Shown here: positions 13,531 through 26,506 of the stretch, piece after piece
How the letters are laid out: each line of letters opens with the position of its first letter
How positions within the stretch are numbered: position 1 is the first letter of the stretch
NCBI RefSeq assembly: GCF_028858725.1
Contig: NC_084790.1
Span: 30,235,031 to 30,299,030 of the forward strand
DNA length: 64,000 nt
Source: Colius striatus
Lineage: Eukaryota > Chordata > Aves > Coliiformes > Coliidae
Reading direction: 5' to 3'
Program-made: the position numbers and the translations under genes
Notes under the pieces: generated by a model
The model's database searches: none
What the model was told of the DNA's origin: nothing
Seen by the model: only the letters and a program-made list of their open reading frames with translations

Positions 13531-16297
13531 AGCTGGGGGTCATTTTGAGAACTGCTTACTGTGACCAGCATTGCAGCTCCCTCTCCATGTTACCAAGCAA
13601 AAAGTGGCTCCACACAAACCCATGACAATTTATATTTTTCTTCTGTTCACAAGTTTTGAGATTCTAGAGAATTACTATGATTCCAGTATTATTATCTTAA
13701 AATTGTTTTACAACTTTTTGAAGGTGTTTTGCTTTTTATTTGTCTTGGGCCACTCTTCAGTACGTAAACTGAAGAAACTTTTGTACTGTGTGCCTTTCCT
13801 GAGCCTTGGTTTCTGGTTGAAAGACTCAGCATACAGGCAGAAACGGAACTGGACAATTAGTAGGTCAGGATCCTATGGTTCACAGCAGTGTTCTACTATG
13901 CAGACAAGACATCTTTGAGTATCCATATTCTTAAGTGCAAATAGCAGCACTGCAAGATGAATCATTTCTGGATGCCAAATTGTTGATGTTCAACAAGTCC
14001 AGTTGAGGTAACTGCAGGTTTTCCTCTTGCAGACTTCTTCATTGTTTATTTTCATAGTCTCAATAACTTTAAAAATTCTTCCAATCATAATGCATGCAAT
14101 GGAGAAGTCTGGATTTATTAATTTCTGTTGGAATTGGATCAGGTCCTCTATTCAGAAGACTCTTCCCATTAAATGACGATAGAGATGTACACTGAAACTA
14201 ACAATCCTGGATACCGCATCCCTAAATGTTCAGAAAGTAACAAGGGAATGATTAAGATGTTTTTTGTTCCATGGCACTCTGCCATTTATTAAAAGACAAT
14301 AAAAATTAATTCCTTAATGGTAGTAAAGTGTTTTAAAGTAAAAAAAACCAAAACAAAACATATGCTATATTGAGCAATGCATTTTCCTAAAGAAAATTAA
14401 TTAGGAAACAAAATTACCTGTTATTTGAGTCAACATATATTGCAGAAAATAGAAAAAGAATAAGCTTCAGTTTAGTAATTAATTTTTTTATTAAAGTTGC
14501 AAATAAGGCTTAATATGCCATAAATTTGCAAAGAATCAATTTAATTTATTAAATAAATCCAGCTAAGTTAAAAGAATTCAATATAAATATTCAAAGTCTG
14601 GGAACCTTGAAATTTAAACTCTAATTCACATGGCTCTGGCCACATTTTATCAGTATGTGTGGACCATGCTAGGAGACTTTGAAAGAGACTTCAGCAGAAA
14701 TCTTAAAATGGATCCAGATCCCTGCAAACTTCCTCAGCATTTCCTGTTTCAGTTAAGCAAATCTTTCTCAGAGTTTTAGATCCCATTCTCTGGTGCCTCA
14801 TTCTTCTCTTTCACTTAATTCAAGCTTGCAAGCCAGTATTTAACTTTTAAAAAATGCCTGAGCTAAGGTTCTGAAAGATTGATTGTTGATATGTGCCTCA
14901 GTCTGTCCTGTGGAGCTGGGCCCTAAGGATCTGGTAAGGTAATCTTAACCTGTGATTTGTGCTGGTGAGCCTTGAATTTGAAAGAGGCTATACAGGCATG
15001 GCTGAGATGTCTGTTGCTAGGACTGTTAACCACTGACAATCGAGACACTAGTTGAGAAACTAGCGTTATAAATACTACATCAATATGTAGGGAAGGTTGA
15101 CCTTTGCCTAGCTCTGGAGCTGTATGTCTTCAGATATAAAGATTAATCACTATTGGGGAACTTGAGCTTGTGTGAGGAACTGGGACTGGTAACTTATGCC
15201 TACTCTGTTCAAGGACTCTGAGGAGTCATACTAATTTAAGGGGCTTAAACAAACCTGTGTGCTGTCCTAACAATTTTTTAAAGAGCAAGTTTAGCTATTG
15301 ACAGGTCTCATGGTTTAGGATCACTCTTTGGTTAAATTATTTTCTTGCTTTAACTCCTACTTATAGTTTTGAAGCTGAGAGCTTTTGAAGGAAACATTTG
15401 ATTCTGGCTCCAGAACTGACACCAGTTCTTACTGAACTGGTTAGAGCTGTGCTGCATCTGGCCCACAGATGCTAGCAAAACCTGTTACAAAAAGACCAAG
15501 AACAGGAGTTGCATAAAACCTGAAACAGACAACTAAAACCATTGAGGTAGGTTAAGACAAGAGAGGAAACTGCATAGAATAAGACTGTTTAGACACAGAA
15601 ATAATAGTGAAAAGGAGAAGTTTTTCAAACAATTGCAAGGTACTTAGCAAATTATGGTAAAAGTAGAAATATTTTCCTTTACCTTTGCCCCACAACATGA
15701 TAGATTACAAGGAGGTACAAGCACACAAAGAACACAAACAAGGAAATTCTTGTCCTAGGGAGCAGCCAGTCCATAAAGTTCACTGATGTGGCAAGTCTCA
15801 GTTAAGTACTTCGGATATTTGAAAGATGATTACAAACCTATGACAGTTCACAACGCAGGCTTGCAAATTAAAACAGCAAAATGCATATAATATAGAAGCT
15901 CTTACATTCCATACACTTGGGGTATCTCATCTGCTCTCACTCAGGAGCATAGAACTCCTTCTGAAGGCTCTGGTGGTGGGCTGTCGAATGAGGAGGTGAT
16001 CCACTCTAACTGGAACTGGTGCCATGATGCAGCATAGCAAATCCTGCACTGTTAAACCAAGGCTTTAAAGAGATTTCTTTATATTCAAAGAAGCCTTTCC
16101 TTTTTAGGCAACAATGGAAAATAATCTGGATAGGCCCTGACCCTTAACCCACACCAGTGAATGTCTCAAGCATAGTACAAGGGATCAGGGTTGTTCTTAG
16201 TGCCCTTTGCCCTTTTAGCATGTCTGAAAGGCAAACTTCTCACAGAATCGGAGACAATCACTGCTAAATGCTTTGCAGCACTGGGGCTTTAGCCTTA

Positions 16298-16324
16298 GGG
16301 CACGGGGGCGGGTGGGGGGGGTGG
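16298..16324 (+). other. G-quadruplex motif
   Basis: G-runs of 3, 5, 3 and 8 bases separated by loops of 3, 1 and 1 nt satisfy the four-run G-quadruplex rule. It is isolated in otherwise AT-rich DNA. Confidence 0.7.
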
Positions 16325-18675
16325 AAAGATAACTTCCTGACGACCTTTCAGACCTTTTCTTTATAATTCTATGAGTCAAACTGCAAGCTAGAGATATTCC
16401 AAAGAATTTTGAGCCAAACACAGGATGAATGTGACTTGTAAACCAAAAATATTGCCCAAACATTATTCACTAGCATGTAATGTCTATTGATGAGCCAAGT
16501 TTCTTTCACTAATTGGTTTTATGACTCAGTATGTTAGAGGCATCTCATACTTAGCAGATGCTGATTCTCTGCATGGCAGGGACACTTCACACTCGGGGCA
16601 CTGAAAAACTAAAGTTCTTCAGAATTCTCTGAAGTGTAAATAGAGTCTTTCATGAGAAGCAAAATTCATAGATCTGATTAAGCTGGTTCATACATATTAC
16701 TTATTACCACATTGCATATTACTATCCTGTCCCAGAGTTTGTCCAAGATTTCTGGAGTTTCCCATGTATGGGAAAGCCAGATGGTGAATTGTTTAATGTA
16801 GGAGAAGGCCAGATGACTGCCAAAATCAGTAAGTTTGGTAAGCCTTCATTTCTCTTCTGCAGTTTTATTTCTTGTCGCAGTTCTCTACAGGTCTTCAGTT
16901 TGGGACATAGGGGGAACATATTTGTAAACAAGATGAGATGCTCTTGTTGATCTACACAGAGACAGTATGAACACATATCTAGAACCTAATGATTGAAGTC
17001 TCCAGAGGGATGCTGTGCTAACCACCCTTGCTTCCTTGAGAGCTTTCAGTATGTCCTGTAAATGATGTCAGGTAAGCAAAAATCTAATCAGAAAGAAGTT
17101 TTGTAAGTATAAGCATTTTTTATTCATTTTCAGGAAAATTAAAGGGCTGAACTTTTATAGTATTTAGCATTGCACTAATATAAGAGGGAGGTTCTCCCTA
17201 CCTTGCTGTAGGTATCTGTCAGATATATGTCATGGCTGTGATTGCTTGCTCTGGAGTGGATTGTGGCTGCTTCTGACAAGTCGTGGGTGTATAAATGGAA
17301 GCCCCTCTGTAGCACTTCACACTTTCTTTCCCAGGTGGATTTATAGAGAGCACCATCAAAAAATGTAGAAAAGCCCATTTCCTCACACTTTCATGGGCAA
17401 GTTAGAAGCATATGTATTTTTTTATCTGCTTCCTTGAAAATCCTAATAACTGTACTGTTTTGTGTGCCTTATCCTAAAGAGGGAAACTCTTAAAAAGCTG
17501 ATGATTTCAGAATACAAATCTTTAAATTCTACATAGTTCCTTGTGAGAGGCAATGGAAACTACTAGGACCTTCTGGAAGTCTCCAAGGGGTAATTCAGAG
17601 GACCTGCATGAAGCCCTCAGAGGAGGTTCCTCTTCAGCTCCTAGAGGGACAGGCAGGATTTGAACTATCCCAACAAGATCCAAGGTTTGTAAAGCTCACT
17701 ATCCTGCGGTCTATTGCTGTGAACTTTCACTCACAATTGTTTTTAACAGAATGAAAATCATTGTAGAATTAATGTAATGTAAGTAGAAAGTTGAATATCC
17801 CTCGGTTCCCTATATCAGATTTATGTATTAAGTTACCTAAATGAACCAGTGTCCAGTCAGTAAAGCATTTTCCGGACTCCTGACTCACTGGCGATCTGAG
17901 GCTGAAGTGAGCTAAGTAATATTGTAATAATTCTTAGAAAATATTTAGAAAATATTAAATTATTTTCTTGAAAGGCTTCTTCTGCCACTGCTGATTTGTA
18001 TCATGGTGCCTGAAGTGCTCTGCTTCCATTTAAAGCTTTTTGTGCCTAAGGCTGTGCCTTCTGCTGCTCTACCTGTCTTGATCTTTTTGCAGCTATCACT
18101 TCAGAATTTGAAGATAAGGGGCCATCCAGCATAGCAGCATTTTTTTTCTTTCCATGGCCATTAACAGTTTTGGTTTTGTTTTTTTTTTCTTTTTTAGTGC
18201 CTTTTTTTTTCCCCCCTGAAAAAGGTGCTTTTGTCTATAGCTTCCTGCCACAACTTCAAGGAACAGACATTTATCTATTACCTTACTGCTGCACTGTGAA
18301 AGTCATGAATTATGTTCGTCTACTCAGATAGATTTTCACCCTGCTTTCAGTAGGTCTCCATTAACCCACATCTGCCAAATTAAACTGACAGGTTTAGAAA
18401 AACTTGACACAAGAGATTCTAAAATTAGGCTTGCTACAAAAATCAGAGGGATTGAGACTGTGGTTTCCTCCCTCTGTGCAGTTTTAGTTGAATCAGAGTG
18501 ACATGATAATGCAAAGAGGTAAAAGGGAGAAGCAATGTTTCAGTCCTCCTTTATAGTAGGGTTTTGTTATTTTTGCTTTAAATTTCAGCAACAAAAGTGG
18601 TTCAGAAATTACTAACAAGAGTTTTCTGACATAGATGTGCCTTGTGTTCCTTTACTGGGGGCTTTATTCTTTCTC

Positions 18676-18700
18676 TTTTTTTTTTTTTTTTTTTTTTTTG
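18676..18700. repeat. T25 homopolymer
   Basis: A run of about 25 T in AT-rich unique sequence. No identifiable retroposed element is attached. Confidence 0.9.
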
Positions 18701-19157
18701 ACTATTCTGAGGACTTCCAAGGACGGTATGTAGAATGATTGTTGAGAAAGAAGGTAACATAATTTAAAAGAGAAATTACAAAGCATAATTGGCCAAAACC
18801 AGACAGCAGCTAAAGTTAAATAAAATTAAATCCCTTCAACCAGTGTGTGTTCACCATGAAGTGCAGTCAGGGAAATCAGGAATAATATTTTAAAAGGACT
18901 TTGGCTACATTTCTAAAACAATCATCTGTTTTAGCTGAAGTCTTGAAAGCCCCTTGAGAACACTGGGATGAGCCCTATGCGCGCCTGGTACATGAGGACT
19001 CAGGGCAGGAACAGTTCCTGGGGTCTGGTATAACTCTGCCAGAGGTCTCCTACTGCCAACAAGTCAGAAGCTTTTATCTGGTGACTAAATATTTTAAGAA
19101 AGTCTCAGAAGGCTCAGTGCTTCTTCCTTTCCACTCCCCTTTCTAGCAGTTGTTTCT

Positions 19158-19178
19158 AAAAAAAAAAAAAAAAAAAAA
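19158..19178. repeat. A21 homopolymer
   Basis: A run of 21 A about 80 bp before the CR1 tail at 19.26 kb. It could be the tail of an unrecognised retroposed sequence, but no upstream body is recognisable. Confidence 0.9.
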
Positions 19179-19254
19179 GGAGTTGGGAGAAGAAAACAAA
19201 AATTAATTTTGTGAACTACTTGAAATCAAGCATACTAGTGTGTGTTGAAAATAG

Positions 19255-19360
19255 AGTTCCTGTGTGACCTGCTCTAGGTGGTCCTGCTCTGGCAGGGGGG
19301 TTGGACTAGATGATCCTTAGAGGTCCTTTCCAACCCTTAAGATTCTGTGATTCTGTGATA
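19255..19360 (+). mobile_element. CR1 LINE 3' tail
   Basis: A short CR1 end reading GGTTGGACTAGATGATCC, then AGGTCCTTTCCAACCC and the terminal repeats ATTCTGTGATTCTGTGA at about 19,342-19,358. Only about 100 bp is retained, which is typical of CR1 5' truncation. Confidence 0.92.
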
Positions 19361-22300
19361 GTGGTGTGTGTTAAATGTGAACTTACATTTCATTGATGGG
19401 AAACATCAAATCACCTCAGAGAGTCTGCAACTATGCAAGAAGAAAACAATATTATTAACTACGATTTAGTGTCTTCAGAAACTAAAGGAAACAGTAGAAC
19501 TGGCATACCAAGTTCAGAGTATAGGAAAATCACACACACTCCATTTTCTCTATATGGCACTTCCTGTTATAAAACTCCAGAAGAACTTGCTTAATAGAAA
19601 CACAGTATTAATAAATATATAATGTCAAATCTTGCCCTTACTCAACATCTCTTAATTTTGATCACAGTGTTCCTTATTAAACTCCGCTGCTGAGGAAGCC
19701 TCAGAGGTCCTCAAGGAAATGCAAAAGATGAATAATTACTCTTTTCATAGAACCTGGCAAACGCCAAAACAGACAGCACTGACTATCTAGAAATTAAAAT
19801 TTAATACATTACAGATGACCCTTAAATTTAGTTCTGAAAGTGAAAATAAAAAACAAAGGAGAAAAAGAGCAAAGTTGCAGTGTCACAACCCATAAATTGA
19901 AATAGAATTTCTAAACAATTTCGTTTTTTCATCAGGTCTTCAAGAAGGACTCCTGCCACACAGTGTCTGTCCCAGTTTGCAGAAAGCAGCCTGTTTGTTG
20001 TCTTGTTTCAAGGACTACTGAGATTGCTAAATCCAGGGGACCCAATTAAGCTTTCCCCTTCTGATTGCTTTCTGGTGCTGCTCTTTTACAGTTTCTACAG
20101 AGACTGGGTCATAGAAATCTTGATACCTCTACCTAGCAAATTGTTTCACAGATTGTGTTTCTGTGAAAGACAAATCTGTCACTTCACAGAAGGCCAAACT
20201 GAAGCTTGCACTTTGAAATAGGGAAAATATATTTTTATTCCATAATACCACTGTTTTCACTGAAAAGCAGTTTGGCAGTGTTCTTTACTTGGAATGATCT
20301 TTGATGCACTGTCAGTATTTTAGCATGTTTGTATTTTGTATTAACTAACTGTCAATTTTCAGTTATTCTTACAGGATTCAACGTTTCTTAGCAACTACAA
20401 GCCCTTTTGTTACCATGTAGTTTCCCCTTAGTAGGATACGCTGATATGAACATCTGCAGGTCAATGATTTTAATATTTTTAAATGAATGTGCAACATGGA
20501 ATTGTAACAGGTTATTGGAGTAATTTTAGGTTATTTTTATCCTAAATTAAATACCAAGCTGAACTATTTGGTTGTTTCTTTAGCAGACTTCAAATGAATA
20601 ACAGCAGCATTGAGCAAATTAGATTTACGTTGATATATTTTGCAACACAGTTTCCCTGGAGTTGTTTCTTTGGGATCACCTGTAAAACTAACATTTTTCC
20701 CTTGGTAAATCTAAATACTAATAAAAACATTCAGAGTTCTGCTTTCCCTTGGAGAGCTACAAGAAATTTTGATTGTAAAACAATAAATCTTCACTCAGCA
20801 GACTGGAGATTTTATTTTGTTCAGACATCAGTGCCAAACTCTAGCAATACATTCTAATAATTTAATGAAATGTTTTTAATAGCAGATTGTTCTGTGTCCT
20901 GCAGCACACCCTAATTATAACATGCACAGATTGGAATATGTGTCCAGATGTTCTTATGCACATGCATACATGTAACTTGGTCTGCATAGATGTACCTGAT
21001 TTATCTGTACCACAAACAAGACCAAAAGTACATCTTCCACTGAGAGTATGTTAATAACTTTTAGAACAGTTAAGATTCAGAACTCACAGAGAGATTTTTT
21101 GTGTTGTATAAAATGTCTCTGTATTACTGTGTTAAGGACAACTTCCTATAGTCTGTAGCTTTTTTTTTTTTTTAACAAAACTATGTTTTCCTGTGCAAAT
21201 GTCATAAAAGCTATACACAATGGGTTTATTTTACTATTCAGTTAATTTAAACCTCATGTGTTCCAGTCCAATTTCAACAACTGTAGGAGATCAGACTGAA
21301 ATAAAAATAAAAAAAAAAAAACTTCCTCCAATGATGACTTTCAAATTGGTTGAAGGACCCCAGAGATTGAACAATGGATGTTTGGTATCTCTCTGTTAGG
21401 ATCAATTTTATTTTTAATAGACAATTTCTGACTGAGACAAAAGGTCCAAACATGTTAGTGCCTAGCAAAGTGTATCTCATGTGGCTAAGGCAATGGTAAA
21501 ATAAAAAATCCCAAGCATCATACAGCACTTCAATCCCTTTACATGAGCCAGGCATCTTGGAAGCTAGTAGTAATTCATGCATCTATGGATCTATGTCCGT
21601 TAGCTTAATAAGTGACACAAGGCTAGATTTTAACTGAGTCTAACTCAATAGCCAGACTTATGTAATAGGCTTTTCAAGAAGACAGAGAAGGAAGCCGTAA
21701 AGTTAAGAAACCCTAGCTCAAAGTATCAGTTCCGGTAGCTCTAATGGCTAACATTAAACCTTTCTGTCTGTCGGTCAGTATAACTTTCCTTTGTATTTGC
21801 TTTACTCTGGCTATCACATTTGTGCTAAGGCTCATTTTGTCCTGCCGTTAACCTATGTGAATGCACAGGTGTGTACATAATACATGAACAAAGAAATAGT
21901 ATTGTTTCAAGGAATTTCTTTCTCATGTTTGTTACTGCAACACCTCCCCCCCCCCAAAAAAAAACCAAAAAGAAAGCACACCACATGCAATTATTTTTCT
22001 TAATTAGTCCGAAAAAGTTACCAATATTATATGTCCCACTCTTTGACACTCAACTACATTAAAGAGCATAGGAAGGAGTAATTTTCAGTAGCTTGAGTAT
22101 TTGTAATAAGGGCTGTATCTTGTTTTCTTTTCCAGAGTTGATCAGGCAGAACATGATTTTCTTATTCTGTATGCTGGTCTAACTCCATTGACTTCAGAAG
22201 TATTGCTCTTGATTTATTCTGGTTAGAGAGATGAAGAGGCTGCTGATTTTCTACCTTAAATGAGTTGCTGGCACAATAACAGAAATATTATATGTGTTCC

Positions 22301-24060
22301 AGAAAAAAAAAATACAGTGCACATAAGCAGAATGTCCCTCACAACTCAGTTAGTTTAACTTAAGAAATGTTTTCTCTTAGAAATTTCCAATAACTACAGT
22401 AACATTTTAATTAATGGTGTGGAAAAATTCCACAATATAGGTATATGAGAAACGTGTTTAATTTCCTTTTTTTAAGCAAGTCAGCAAGAGTGCATATTAC
22501 TAAGTTTGCTAGCACATCCTAGAAGAGCATATTGAAAGATCTCCTGTAATGCACAATTGGACTCAATGCTAAGATGAAGCGCTTTGTACAGCTGTAGAGC
22601 ACTTTGCTGAACTGATTGGTTTCAGATACTGTGAATCTCCAACCTTGTTATTGGCAGACATTAAAACAACAGTGTAAACCTTTTTTTGTCTCTTATACTC
22701 TCCTGATTACACAGGACACGGTGGGATAGAATAAACATAGCAAGGAATCTTTGTGTTGGAGACACTTTCAGCAATAAAAAGAGCCCTGGCATAGGGAGGC
22801 ACAGCTCTTGTTGACTTCAGTCAGTGTTATGGTGGATTACTCTTGGGATGAGTTTGATCCTTAGTATTCTGATGGGATGAGTATTCTGGCAAGAGCATTA
22901 AGCACAACAAGCAGAGAATTAGCAGCTCCAGTTTTATCCATGTTGTCAACAGACATGGAGAGCAAACAGGAGGGAGAAGGGAAATATTCCATGTGCTTTA
23001 CTGGTTTGCAAATATATACTGATTAAATCAGCAGCAAGACATGGTTACAAAGTTAGAACTTTTTTTCTGCTCCCTGGTAACTGTTCATAGATAATACATA
23101 TTTAACACAGTTTAAGATATCTAGTGCAAGGAAAACTGCAAGGAAAAATAGGTGGTTAGAGCATGAGGACTGCAAGAGGACTAGATATGATACTGTCTTT
23201 GAGAGGGATTCACAATACTAAAACACATTTCATACATAAAAGTTGAAAAACAGTATGTATCCTATCTTTAAAATAGATTTTCAATATCTTAACATGAATA
23301 AGGAAGCTCATGTTGGCAGTACAAGAAGTCTGGGAATGTTTATGTATGTTCTTGTTAAAACTGGTGTGTCTAATTCCTGCCTGAGCTCCCAGTAAAGCCT
23401 CTCTGTTGAATATGATTTTATTTCATGACGGGGCAAGGAGGGCTACACTCTGAAAAAAAGGACTAAATTTTAATAACCTCCAAATAGAAAAAAAAATATT
23501 GATACAGGAAAAAAAAAACCAAAAAACCAAAAAAACCAGCAGGTAGTAAGCATCAAATGAGACATAAAGAAGTAAAAAAGAAATTGGCAGTCAGAGACAG
23601 ATGAGCAAAGAATAGTAAAAAACATACTAGGTTTTCAGAGACATTCTCTCTCCTTCTTTCTCTGCCCTCACCACACTTAAGAATGAGACCACTTGCAGAT
23701 ATTATTCCCGTTGCACCTGGTGCATTTATCCCTCTGGCCTGGAGTCAGCAGGACAGACCAAGCTGGAGGCCAGAGGGAGGTTGAAAGGGTGCTGGCTGCT
23801 TCGCCTCCTCCTTTGAGTGCTCCTTCCCTTGTGCCTCAAATCACAGCAAATGGCTCTATTTTGCCTGTGGGTCCACAAGCATCTATGCCCAGGAAAGGGA
23901 AGTCTGTGTATCCCACTCAATCAGTCAGATGGGGAGGCAGCACCTGTATGACAAGGCCGTACACTCCACCACTGAACCAAGAAAAGCTTAGTCCCAGAGA
24001 GCGATTTCATCTTTAAATCTGTGTCTTAAAACTTGGTCTTTAAATTTGTTCTCTGTATTC
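19361..24060. other. Non-coding intergenic DNA
   Basis: Nothing recognisable beyond short homopolymers, such as a C-run/A-run junction near 21.95 kb. Frames are short and without domains. Confidence 0.7.
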
Positions 24061-24300
24061 CTCTCTTTTCTTTTCTTTTCTTTTCTTTTCTTTTCTTTTC
24101 TTTTCTTTTCTTTTCTTTTCTTTTCTTTTCTTTTCTTTTCTTTTCTTTTCTTTTCTTTTCTTTTCTTTTCTTTTCTTTTCTTTTCTTTTCTTTTCTCTTC
24201 TCTTCTCTTCTCTTCTCTTCTCTTCTCTTCTCTTCTCTTCTCTTCTCTTCTCTTCTCTTCTCTTCTCTTCTCTTCTCTTCTCTCTCTTCTTTTCTCTTTT
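24061..24300. repeat. Compound pentanucleotide satellite (TTTTC)26 + (TCTTC)17
   Basis: 26 uninterrupted TTTTC units (24,066-24,195), then 17 uninterrupted TCTTC units (24,196-24,280), then degenerate pyrimidine sequence. The strand is purely pyrimidine for over 200 bp. Open frames across it (FLFFS and REEKR repeats) are artefacts. Confidence 0.98.
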
Positions 24301-25454
24301 TTCGCCTCTTCCTTTTGTTTCATTTTCTTTTTTCCTTTTTGTTTCTTAGAGCTGTGGGCCTGATCTTTCCACCACATCTCTAGAGCACCAGATGCTTCCC
24401 ATAACACCAAGTAAACAAGAATATTTTCAAAAGTTCTTTTGTGTAATGTGGAGGATGGCTTGAATTGTTGTGGTTTGGTTTGTTTTTTTGGTGTTAATCA
24501 CATTCCCCTCTGAGTTTTGACCTTAGTCAACTATGAATGAAAACTGAAAACTGCTGTTAAAAGTCTCCATTCTAGCTACAGATAGATTTCTGATTGAAGC
24601 TCAAGGAAATCATACATTGAAGATAAAGTCTATAATACATTTTCAGAGAGTGAGAATATAGCCCTAAAGTTTGTTACATTGTAACACTCAAAAAGAAAGG
24701 GGCTTCCCAGGTAGTTAAGGTTTACTTTTGAGCTAGATGAAGCTATGCAGGCTATAACTGACCAATAGTCTTTTTGGTATAACTGTGCTGGAAAGTTATT
24801 CCAGATATGTCTGTGGACTGGGTTTTGTGAGTTTATCTGTAAAAATGTTTTGTAGGAAAAAAAAAAAATCACATTCCCTTGTAAAATAAGAGATAATTGA
24901 GTTTTTATTGTGAATAAGGCAAGCTTATCAGAGATAAAAGAACTGACGAATTATATCTACAGTTTCCATATTTACTACTACAAGCTCTAATTTTTTATCC
25001 TATGAACATGTAAACTATAACAGGATGGATTGATTTCTGATAAAACTAGAACTGATTAAAGTCCTGGTGCAGAATGAAGTATAATAGGGTTGTTTATAGC
25101 ATGCAATTCGTTTTTCTCCCTAATCTCCTGACCTTTACTGCTGCTACTAACTCAAGACCATCCGCTCAAATGAAGTGATACTGCAAAGCAAAATATGCAG
25201 CTCTTCCTGGCAAAGGTGATATAGGGAAAATCAACATGAAAATAGACTTTTATCCTAAGCTATAGGTCTTCCGCCAAATTACAGACTCATAATTCCCTTG
25301 TTAGTCTTTCCTTTAAGGCAGAGGATATTTAAAAGAAAATTCTGAGTGCAGCATCTGAGCTTCATCTAAACTGGTTCACTTTGATTCAGTGAAAATCAAA
25401 CAACACACAGTGTGTAGAGAAAATGATATACTTAACAATGAGGTTTTTATTGAT
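24301..25454. other. Non-coding intergenic DNA
   Basis: AT-rich unique-looking sequence between the pentanucleotide satellite and the old CR1 that hosts the ERV. No feature seen. Confidence 0.7.
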
Positions 25455-25987
25455 TCAGAGAATGTTTGTTGGAAGGTTTCTCTGGAAGTCATCTAGTTCA
25501 GCCTCTCCCCTGAAGTGATCACCAGCTGTAGATCAGGTAAGTCATGACTTTGCCTAATCAACTTATGAAAACCTCCAAGGATGGAGATCTTACAGCCTCT
25601 CACCGCTCCTGTGCTGCACTTATGATCTGTAGGAATTTTCCCCAAACATTTAATCTGAACCTCCCAGCTACAGTGTTTGTTGTGCCTTTTGATGTTAATT
25701 TGTTCTAATATAATGTTTGACTACACCAAATTACATATTCTCTTCCAGTAGTTGTAGGCTACTATGAGATAACCTCTGCATCACATGAAACAAGCCTATC
25801 TTTCAGCTTCTTCTTGAAGGTTGTGTGCTCAAGGCACTGTCTTGGTACCTTCTGCTTCTGCTTCCTTCTCCTTACCCATCTTGGTCTGGAACACAAACCT
25901 GGATGCAGTGTTTTAAACACAGTGTCACAAGGATTGAGAAATAATGTATAGTAACTCCCCTTGACCTGCTGACCAGGCTCCCCTTAA
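25455..25987 (-). mobile_element. Old CR1 LINE fragment, interrupted by the ERV
   Basis: Antisense CR1 signature. Starting near 25,480 it reads like the avian CR1 3' region in reverse (GTCATCTAGTTCAGCC, CCTCCAAGGATGGAGATC, CTTGACCTGCTGACC). It is well diverged, so old. It is cut at 25,988 by the ERV target site. The sequence after the right target copy (about 32,374-32,470) could be its continuation, but is too diverged to be sure. Confidence 0.7.
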
Positions 25988-25992
25988 TAAGC
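25988..25992. repeat. Target-site duplication, left copy (taagc)
   Basis: taagc directly precedes the TG of the 5' LTR and is repeated exactly after the CA of the 3' LTR. A 5-bp duplication marks integrase-mediated insertion and shows that the two LTRs belong to one event. Confidence 0.9.
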
Positions 25993-26438
25993 TGTCCTGG
26001 TTTGGGCTAGGATAGAGTTAACTTTGATGAGGAAGTAGGAAGGGGCACAGCATGGGCAGCTGACCTGGACTGGCCAACAGGTATTCCATACCATACTGAC
26101 ATCATGCCCAGTACCTAGAGGCAGGGAGCTAGTCGGGGGCGGGGCTTCGGGAGCACAGGCGGGGCTGCCGGTCGGAAGGGGTCGCGTCGGGTCCCGGGTG
26201 GTGAGCAGCCGCGGCACGCGCCATTCCTTTTGTATATTCCCCTCATTTACTGTTAAAACTGTTCCTTTTTCCCCCTGAACTTGTTTCTTCTTATTGTTGT
26301 TCTATTAAACCGCTCTTATTTCAACCTACGCGGGTTTTCCCCCTTTTTCTCTGGTTCCCCTTCCCGCTCCGCCGGGAGGGGCATAAGTGAGCGAGCACCC
26401 TCGTGGCTCTTTGTTCCCGGCTGGGCAAAACCACGACA
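25993..26438 (+). repeat. 5' LTR of the endogenous retrovirus
   Basis: 446 bp, TG...CA ends. Visible elements are a GC-box-like GGGGGCGGGGC near 26,134, an AT-rich TATA-like GTATATTC near 26,233 and an ATTAAA polyadenylation-type hexamer at 26,304-26,309. These give plausible U3, R and U5 regions, although exact borders cannot be fixed by reading. It is preceded by target repeat taagc and followed by the primer-binding site. Confidence 0.95.
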
Positions 26439-26443
26439 TTATT

Positions 26444-26461
26444 TGGCGCCCAACGTGGGGC
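26444..26461 (+). promoter_or_regulatory. Retroviral primer-binding site (tRNA-Lys type)
   Basis: TGGCGCCCAACGTGGGGC is complementary to the 3' end of the tRNA-Lys1,2 isoacceptor as I remember it. It begins 5 nt after the 5' LTR, a slightly longer gap than the usual 2-3 nt. Confidence 0.85.
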
Positions 26462-26506
26462 CCGCAGGGTTGAAATAAGACACAGTAGGCTGAAACAATT
26501 GTCACA

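Larger units (their letters stand above)
13531..19254. other. Non-coding intergenic DNA
   Basis: AT-rich sequence with short chance frames only. It includes the TAAT-rich patch at 14.30-14.60 kb, the G-quadruplex motif at 16.30 kb and homopolymers at 18.68 and 19.16 kb. Confidence 0.7.

Noticed and set aside
24033..24410. Long frames encoding FLFFS or REEKR repeats
   Set aside because: Direct translation of the TTTTC/TCTTC satellite.
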